64,000 nt of DNA from Kryptolebias marmoratus. Lineage: Eukaryota > Chordata > Actinopteri > Cyprinodontiformes > Rivulidae. Of the stretch, positions 57,335 through 64,000 are shown one piece after another. Each line of letters starts with the position of its first letter. Position 1 is the stretch's first letter. Both the position numbers and the translations under genes were made by a program. The notes under the pieces were generated by a model that saw nothing but the letters and a program-made list of their open reading frames with translations, was not told the origin of the DNA and searched no databases. The stretch is taken from assembly GCF_001649575.2 (NCBI RefSeq), contig NC_051448.1, positions 14,292,405 to 14,356,404 on the forward strand, written 5' to 3'.

Positions 57335-60300
57335 TGCAGAAAACCACCCAGACTTTTCCAAGCCATTTATACATGTTTGTGGCTATGGAAGAACCTTAAA
57401 AATTAATCTCCTGTTAGGGTTCTCAGTGTTCAAATATCAAGCTTATCTTGCCACAACAGAAAAAAGTGTTTACTAGTTCGCTGAGAAGTCTGCTTCTTCC
57501 TCGGTTGCTGACAACGGCAGGCATTGTAGGGCCACTAAGTGCAATTGAGTGGAAAAGATGCTTTGTGCAGTATTGCGCTTGTGCTGTGCTGACTGGTGAA
57601 TCAGGGGTTTAGTGCTCATTTGGGGTTTGAATATTTTAATAGGTATTACTGTCCCATCACTAAACTCGTTCCAGTAAAATACACTGCTTTATTTATGGTG
57701 CATCTTAAACTCTCAGCTTTGTTGAGACAAAATACAAAAAAAGGGTCCAAGAAGTTGTGTTCTTTGGACAAAACGTTTAGCTTGTCATCTTTATAAGTAA
57801 TGCTCACCTATTCTGTTTCTTGATAAGATAAGACCCCCCCTCTCAAATTCATAGATTATATAAAGGACAATGTGTTCCTAATTAAAATGCCTTGCAGAGT
57901 TGACTGCTGAGTCCTGCCCCCAGGGCACGGCTGTGAGCATTCAGCTTTAGTGCCTTGTGCAGATTTTACACTCCATCAAAACACAAATGTGGCCTAATGC
58001 AATCAAACCAAACAGCCCATCAGTATCTTTGGTTCTGCTGAAGCTGTGTTGTCATATGCAACACATCTTTTACTCGTGCTGCTTTTACAGAAAAATCAAA
58101 GAGCATATTACATTACACCTGAAGATGTTTAACGCTGAGTGGTTCGGACAGAAGAAAAACTAACTTGGTACAGACAGAGCAGCAACTCCGATGCCTGAAC
58201 ACCTAACTTTACCTCAAAAATGAATGTGTTTATTTTTATTAAACCTTAAACCGGCAATAGTGAATAAAGAGATCTGTGTAAATGGTTACAATTAAGTGTG
58301 TGACCATTACTAGCATAAAAATTTAAACTTTCCATGGAAGCTATTTCACTGTCTCTTAAAACATAAGCATAATATTTTGGTCTTATTTGGGTGAATCTGT
58401 CAGTGTTGAGCCTACAAAAACAATCTTGCCATAAAAGGTGTTGCGAGAAGTTCTTCGTGATTGACATAAAGGCATAGTAACAACACTTTGTTGCTCACAG
58501 ATGTTCATTTAAACAACTTAGTATGCTCAGACTGGCTGGTTATTTAAAAAAATACCAGTAATCAGCTGAATTAACCAACAGACCAATCAGCCAGTCTACC
58601 TTTACCTCACAATAACAATTTCTTTGGCTGTATCATCCTTTCTGCCTCTAAAAAAACTGATATTAATGATCTATTTTATAACTCAAAACTTTAGGACCAA
58701 AATGTATAAAGCTAAAGGTGTCCACATGGTTATTTACATTCACTTTTATATACAGTGTAAGTGCCTGAAAAAGCGTAAAGGTGTCTCTCTGTGCTGGTAA
58801 ATCTTTCTTTGGATAACAAAGTAAATATTCTAAAGATTGCCCCTAAACTGTCTGGTAGTTTTTTTTTTCTTGTTCAGCAACCAACAGATAACATTTGGCA
58901 TTTCACACCCACAATAGCACAATCTGTCCTATCGCAGTGAGTCACCAGGAGGTCACATCGAGGCCACCAAGGGCCAAAAGACACACTGCTTTTTTTTCCA
59001 CTTATCATCTCTGCAATAAACCCACCATTTTCCGTTACAGTGTGATTTAAAGCCATTGTGTGGGAATGAGCATTTATTGGTTGCAATAATGTCATAGAAT
59101 GATTTGCAACTCAAATATGAGTGTGGCGCAGTCCCCCGCTCCAGCGATGTAGAGGAACTGTTGTGCTTAGATTCACAGGGGAGCCGTTTGCTGTCGCACC
59201 ACTCATTCAAAGCCATTGTTTCTGCGCTCTTAATGACAGACTCGGCCACAATGAAAATCAAAAATGGTGACCAGTGCCAATGTGATATAAGCTCCGAGTT
59301 CAAGGGTCTAGAGTTGAGGAACGGGCCTCAAAGGCAGATAAAATAAGTGACTTAGAAGAATCCAAAACATTGATCACAAAGTATTTCTCCACCATTTTTG
59401 TTTCAACATTTGTGCCCTAACAGATCTAATCTTTTTATACTGAGTGATGACTATATAATTAGCCCAATCAGCGATGTCTGGATCATCCATGTAATCTGCT
59501 CTGGTCAGTCTCTGGGACATTTATGCAGCCTTATAAGTGAATCAGTCAGCACAACTGAAAATTAATGAGGCATGCTGTGCAGTTGTGTGGCTTCCTTGCA
59601 GACTCAGACAATCCAGACTTGATTTCTGATGACTATTTGTCATGGATGATGACTGAGCGCTTTGCTTTGCAACAGACCAAACTGTGAAGGTGCTTTAAAG
59701 CGGCAGGCAGGTTGTCAAACGGGACTGTATTATTATATTTAACAGCAGAACTGCAGGAGTGACAGTTAATTTTTTTACTGCCGCTAACATGCTGCCTTTC
59801 CACATACGGAGCAATAACTACATTTCAATCACGGTCTAATTTTTCTTTCTTGCCAAGGCCAAGAAACTTAGTCCAAGGTGTGGTGGTGGTGTGTGTGTGT
59901 GTGTGTGTGGGGGGCTCTTTTATTTGATGAAAAACACTGGTCTGACAGGCAGGTTTTCCCTGTAGGGCTTGTCAGTTACCCATTGCAATCATGAGGCAAG
60001 ACTCCCAGCTGCTGATGGGGCGACCCAAAGCTTAGGGAAAACAAGAAGTGATTTTGGACGACAGGCTCCACTGACCCACGGTCCCATGCTTCCTGCTAAT
60101 CAGGGCTTGGGTTTCCAGACAGGTTGAGGTAAAGTACGTGAGGAGTTGTTACTCCTTGTAGCAAACTAGACAAAGACTTGTGCCAAGGCCTGAACAAACA
60201 AACAAAGGGATGGTTATTTTAGCACACAAGACTGAGATAATTCAGAGTGAATTAAAAGTGCTCCAGCTTCTCTGTGTCCACAAGCCAACCCGGTCCCCCT

Positions 60301-61419
60301 CTGTCGCTCTCGGCCTTTGCCTCTGTTTTCATAAGTAATGCCCTCCTTGCTCTCCCTCTCTCCGGGCCTGTTTAATCAGTTTAAGATCTGTTTTGGATCT
60401 ACTCACTACTCAGCAATGAAAACGTCAAAGCAAATTATCCGAATGAGCCGGTTCACTCATCGCATCTGGTGTTTTCTGGTATGATAGATCTGAGCCTACA
60501 TTTACTGTAGCTTTCTTTGGGTTAATCGTCCGTGCTGTCTTTTTTTTTTTTTTTGCTAATACTTACAAACAGACTTAAACGAGCACAGCAAAGAAGTTCT
60601 TATCCCTTTCTTCAGCTGCAGAAATGTTGATATTTCTTTGGATTTGCAGCCAGGTTCTAGATTTAAAGCCAAACTTCACTCACTGAAAATAAAGTAACAT
60701 TACACTTTATACATATCTCTGGCAAACAGGACGGGGGTTTACTTTAGGGAATGATACACTGCAGTCATGCCTTTCTTGCACAATATAAATCATGGTCCAC
60801 GAAATGACTACAGCAAACAACTACTCCTTGAAATAATCCAATTAATCCTCCTCATTTTGGCGAGCTCCCCTTATTTTGAGTCCCATTCCAAGTGGATGGT
60901 TTGCAGATGTTGCTCGGGAGTGAACTTCGCTGCTCCACCCGGGCTCGCGTTACTCTCCTTTTTAGTTGTTGTAAATTTTGTGAGTTTAGAACTGAGGGTA
61001 GATAAAAGACGCAAGGTTACTTAATGATTAGAGGCGGAGCAGCTCCTTAATGAAGCCTCCCTCCCCCTCTCTTTTTCACTCCATCCTCCTTCCAGATCAG
61101 TCATCGGGTCATCTGGTCTCTCTGGCCAGCATCACGTAGCCTACAGACCTCTGGTCCCCATTAGTCCCCCCCATCCACCCCCCCGTTTACAGTATCTGCA
61201 GCTGATGGTTAAAAGACCCAGGCGGGTTCCGTTCTGCATTAGTTTTGGCCTGGTATCTGGCTGCAGCTTTGTGTTTGTGGCGCTACCCTGCAGCAGTTTA
61301 TGATGATTGAATGCCACTGAGTTTCCACTGCTTTGATGCCCAAAGAGCTCTGCAGATAGCCAAAGGAGAGCCGGGGACTTTTATTACTCACCACGCCATG
61401 CTTCTTTTCTTTAGAGGGA
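57335..61419. other. Intergenic region without a supported gene
   Basis: Mostly single-copy-looking. GT array near 59888-59909 and T-run at 60539-60554. GC-richer stretches at 59890-60450 and 60840-61380 may be conserved non-coding DNA. No gene recognised. Confidence 0.45.
59048..59253. promoter_or_regulatory. SOX/RBPJ motif cluster
   Basis: CCATTGTG (59053-59060) overlaps TGTGGGAA (59059-59066), a perfect RBPJ core. CCATTGTT (59213-59220) and CACAATG (59247-59253) follow. The 10-base word AAAGCCATTG occurs twice. Non-repetitive sequence, about 48.6 kb upstream of dll4. Motif evidence only. Confidence 0.3.
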
Positions 61420-61620
61420 GATTCAAGTGCAGGCTTGTATGTCTTTATACAAACTTATATATGAAAGGGACAGCTCAGATCTTATAAAGAGAGGTTCAGT
61501 GGAAATATTATGAGCAATTAAAATCTTACCTGTTGCAGATAGCTCTTTGAATGACCTCACGTCTGATTCTGACTGACTTACAACTGGATGAGCCATTTTT
61601 GCCACCTCTCCTACTAAACA
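61420..61620 (+). repeat. Family B repeat copy
   Basis: GGTTCAGTGGAAATATTATG, AGCAATTAAAATCTTACCTG, TTGCAGATAGCTCTTTGAAT and CTGATTCTGACTGACTTACA match the family core. Confidence 0.65.
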
Positions 61621-63690
61621 AAATTAGCAAAGAACCACAAAACCTACCTGACTCTTTAAAGGAAGCTAAAACAAATTATAATGTTTCATTTTTTTTACAT
61701 ACTGTATAAATGTACTAGTTTGTGTAGCACTGTGGCATTTAGATTTTCTTTTTTTTGAGTGTTAGCCAAAAAGAAAATAACAAATTATGTAGTTCTGTAC
61801 AAGGGAATGAAACAGAACCTGTTTCAGTCTGCACAAACCTTTTTTTAGTTTGTAGCCTAGATAAAATAAAAACAGTCCCTAATGCCTCAAAAATAGAGAA
61901 CATAAAAATAGAGCAGTTTGTTGGTTATTTAAGGCTTGAATGTAAAAGTAAAGGGCCACTATTTACTTATCTGAACTGCTTAAATGACTTGCAGTTTTTG
62001 AATTACGTGTTTGGAAGAAATATTATGATGTTCCTGTCAAATCGCCCCAGACTGCAACTGCTAATTGCTCTTCTAAATAACCATACAATTCTATGTAAAT
62101 GATCGTGACGATTTCTTAACAGTCCCTTTAAAAACTGGGTACTTTTCTCTTTATCCCTGTGTTTTACTCTCATGACTCAAGACAATGAGTCAGAGGAAAC
62201 ACAACTTGGAGGAAATTAGAGTGTCAGTCAGGTCCTGTTCCTGTTGTCACATGCATACACCTATTTTCACAGAGTTTTGTCAGAGCTGAAGTATGACTGA
62301 ATATCATTTCTTTACTGTGTACTGTAGAGGAAATACAACTTGGTTTACTTATATTTCTTCAAAGACGTCACAGTTGTTTTGTGATGCAGCATCTGAGCCT
62401 TTGTGTCAGAAAGGAGAGGGAGTTTGTTCAGGTATGCCACTGTGATACAGCGAATGGTGTACGTAAATCATTTGTTGAGCTTTGCAACAATCCACCAAAA
62501 GAAGCGAGCAGGTCTGTCTTGTTACAGCATTTATATCATCAACAAAACTGGCCATTTCAAAATGGTGAAATCAGTTACCATCATCTTTTTCTGTAGCCAA
62601 AACATTTCCGGGCAAATGATTTTTCCATTTCTTTTCTGCAGCCAAATGTTCATTTTCTCTATTCGTTTTTGCTTTTTGGCTGTGTGCATGCAGAGCCTTG
62701 TTTAGTGAAAAAAAAAAAAAGCTGTGTCTGATAATCATTAAAGCCTAACAAATAATTATCTCAGACAGGCATTAGTTAGTTGAGTTTTCCATCCGTGTCA
62801 AGCTGTGAGAAGTTTTAGGACGCTTTCCTTCATTTGTGCCACCTGACAAGCATGTTTCACATGCACACATCGTCATGACGATGCCGAAATTATACACTTA
62901 GATGTCCACCGTGAAGTAACATGAACATGACCTTGTTCCAAAATTCACAACTTAGCAGACTGTGTTGTCCACCAAAGGTTCATTTGTTACATGTCATTGG
63001 TCCAGGGGCCAAATTTTATTCTGTTTATTCTCAGATGAACAGATTAAGATGCCTGTTGATGATTACCCTAAAATTAAACTCTCTCAAATACCTTTTAAAC
63101 TAATTTTGAACACATTGTGTAATCCACTAAGCTCTTTAGTGCCAAATCTTGTAACACTGTAGCATCATTTGGATTGAAACAATTCCCAGAATGAAAACCT
63201 TGAGTTGCACTTGACGGGGGAAAAAAAAAGTTAATTTGTGGAAACTTCTGAATTGTTTCGTCACATTACTGTGCAGATGTTTATACGGTCATGTTTTTCT
63301 CTCTGTGGTTCATTGCCTTAGCGCTGGTATGCACCTTAATGCTTATCTTAGGCTTTGGGCAGGACTCAGGTTCTCTACTTCATGTTCAGGATAACAGCGG
63401 ATGTTCTGCTCCTTCAGAGGTAATACTTTATCCAGTTTTCTTTATTTAAAACCAAAGTTCGAGACAGAGTATTATTGCACAAACACATTAACAGGAAAGG
63501 ATTTTAAGCATCCACCCCTTTACTTATACTGTAATTTCACAGATCATATGAGAAACCACATGGTATTAATTGATTTAATCTGATATCCAATTCATAGAGA
63601 GAAGCTACAATTTGTCTCCAACCTCTTTTTCCTGACATGGTCCCAACAGAACCAGCAGGACCAGCCAGTATCCACAAATGTGCATATTCT
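61621..63690. other. Intergenic region without a supported gene
   Basis: AT-rich. Frames of up to 115 codons (61755-62102, plus) are unmatched and lie in compositionally ordinary sequence. Confidence 0.4.
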
Positions 63691-63699
63691 AATCGCTCA

Positions 63700-63900
63700 G
63701 TTACATAACAACAGTGTCTGTGATTGTTTTTGTTATTGGCTGCGTCTCTGTTGGTCGAAATACCGCAGCAACCAATCACCGAGCTCTCCGTATCTTCCTC
63801 CATCCTCAGAAATCTGCTGAGTGACAGCGGCCATGGCAACAGCCCGGCTCTCCGCGGCTCCCTCGCACCCCTGCTGTGCAGCGTTTGATGGCAGTTAAAT
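63700..63900. promoter_or_regulatory. Promoter-like region at the right edge
   Basis: CCAAT boxes in both directions (ATTGG at 63735-63739, CCAAT at 63772-63776), an RFX X-box-like GCGGCC-AT-GGCAAC (about 63828-63841) and a short CpG-richer stretch. This is the first promoter-like composition after 50 kb of gene-free DNA, so a gene may start here or just beyond. No coding exon is confirmed. Confidence 0.3.
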
Positions 63901-64000
63901 GTGTTGCGGAGTAATTGGGTTGTGGACCGGATGAGATCTGTCCCCCTTAGGTGTGACAGAATGTGAGAAATGGAGCAGGTGGTGGAAGCCCAGAGGCTCT

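Noticed and set aside
63537..63839. 100-codon minus-strand frame at the right edge
   Set aside because: Overlaps promoter-like sequence and has no recognised domain; cannot be judged without the neighbouring sequence.

Overview
This window is from a ray-finned (teleost) fish nuclear genome. It has a vertebrate-type spliced gene with GT-AG introns, AT-rich intergenic DNA, long CA/GT microsatellites, and fish-style transposon debris (Tc1, L2, tRNA-derived SINEs, piggyBac and hAT-like fragments, one solo LTR). The sequence does not fix the species.

The only protein-coding gene I can support is on the minus strand at about 1.0-10.5 kb: delta-like 4 (dll4), the Notch ligand of arterial and tip-cell endothelium. 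I placed all 11 coding exons by splice sites and reading phase. They join without a break into 685 codons: signal peptide, N-terminal MNNL region, DSL domain, eight EGF repeats, one membrane span and a cytoplasmic tail ending in the PDZ ligand ATEV. The last exon codes only for the final valine and the stop. Intron 3 holds a tight group of RBPJ, ETS, SOX, FOX and MEF2-like motifs, at the same intron as the known mammalian Dll4 arterial enhancer. The 3'UTR has a perfect miR-30 8-mer match. The promoter has a TATA element about 30 bp upstream of the inferred start, and a 125-bp assembly gap lies about 0.6 kb further upstream.

From about 11 to 64 kb I see no convincing gene. The 12-33 kb part is rich in one repeat family (called family A here): 12 modules in both orientations, often as head-to-tail pairs, with a palindromic 5' end and a 3' stem-loop. 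One copy is split by a 456-bp solo LTR with a 5-bp target-site duplication. A second family (B) has four or five copies. From 34 to 57 kb there are a CCAA-type satellite, two tRNA-derived SINEs, two L2-type LINE tails, an internally deleted Tc1 transposase relic, a second Tc1 fragment, a foldback element and a 155-bp piggyBac-type MITE.

The rest is single-copy-looking non-coding DNA. A few motif clusters (14.7, 41.2 and 59.1 kb) could be distal enhancers. The right edge (63.7-63.9 kb) looks like the promoter of a neighbouring gene. These regulatory calls are inference from motifs only.
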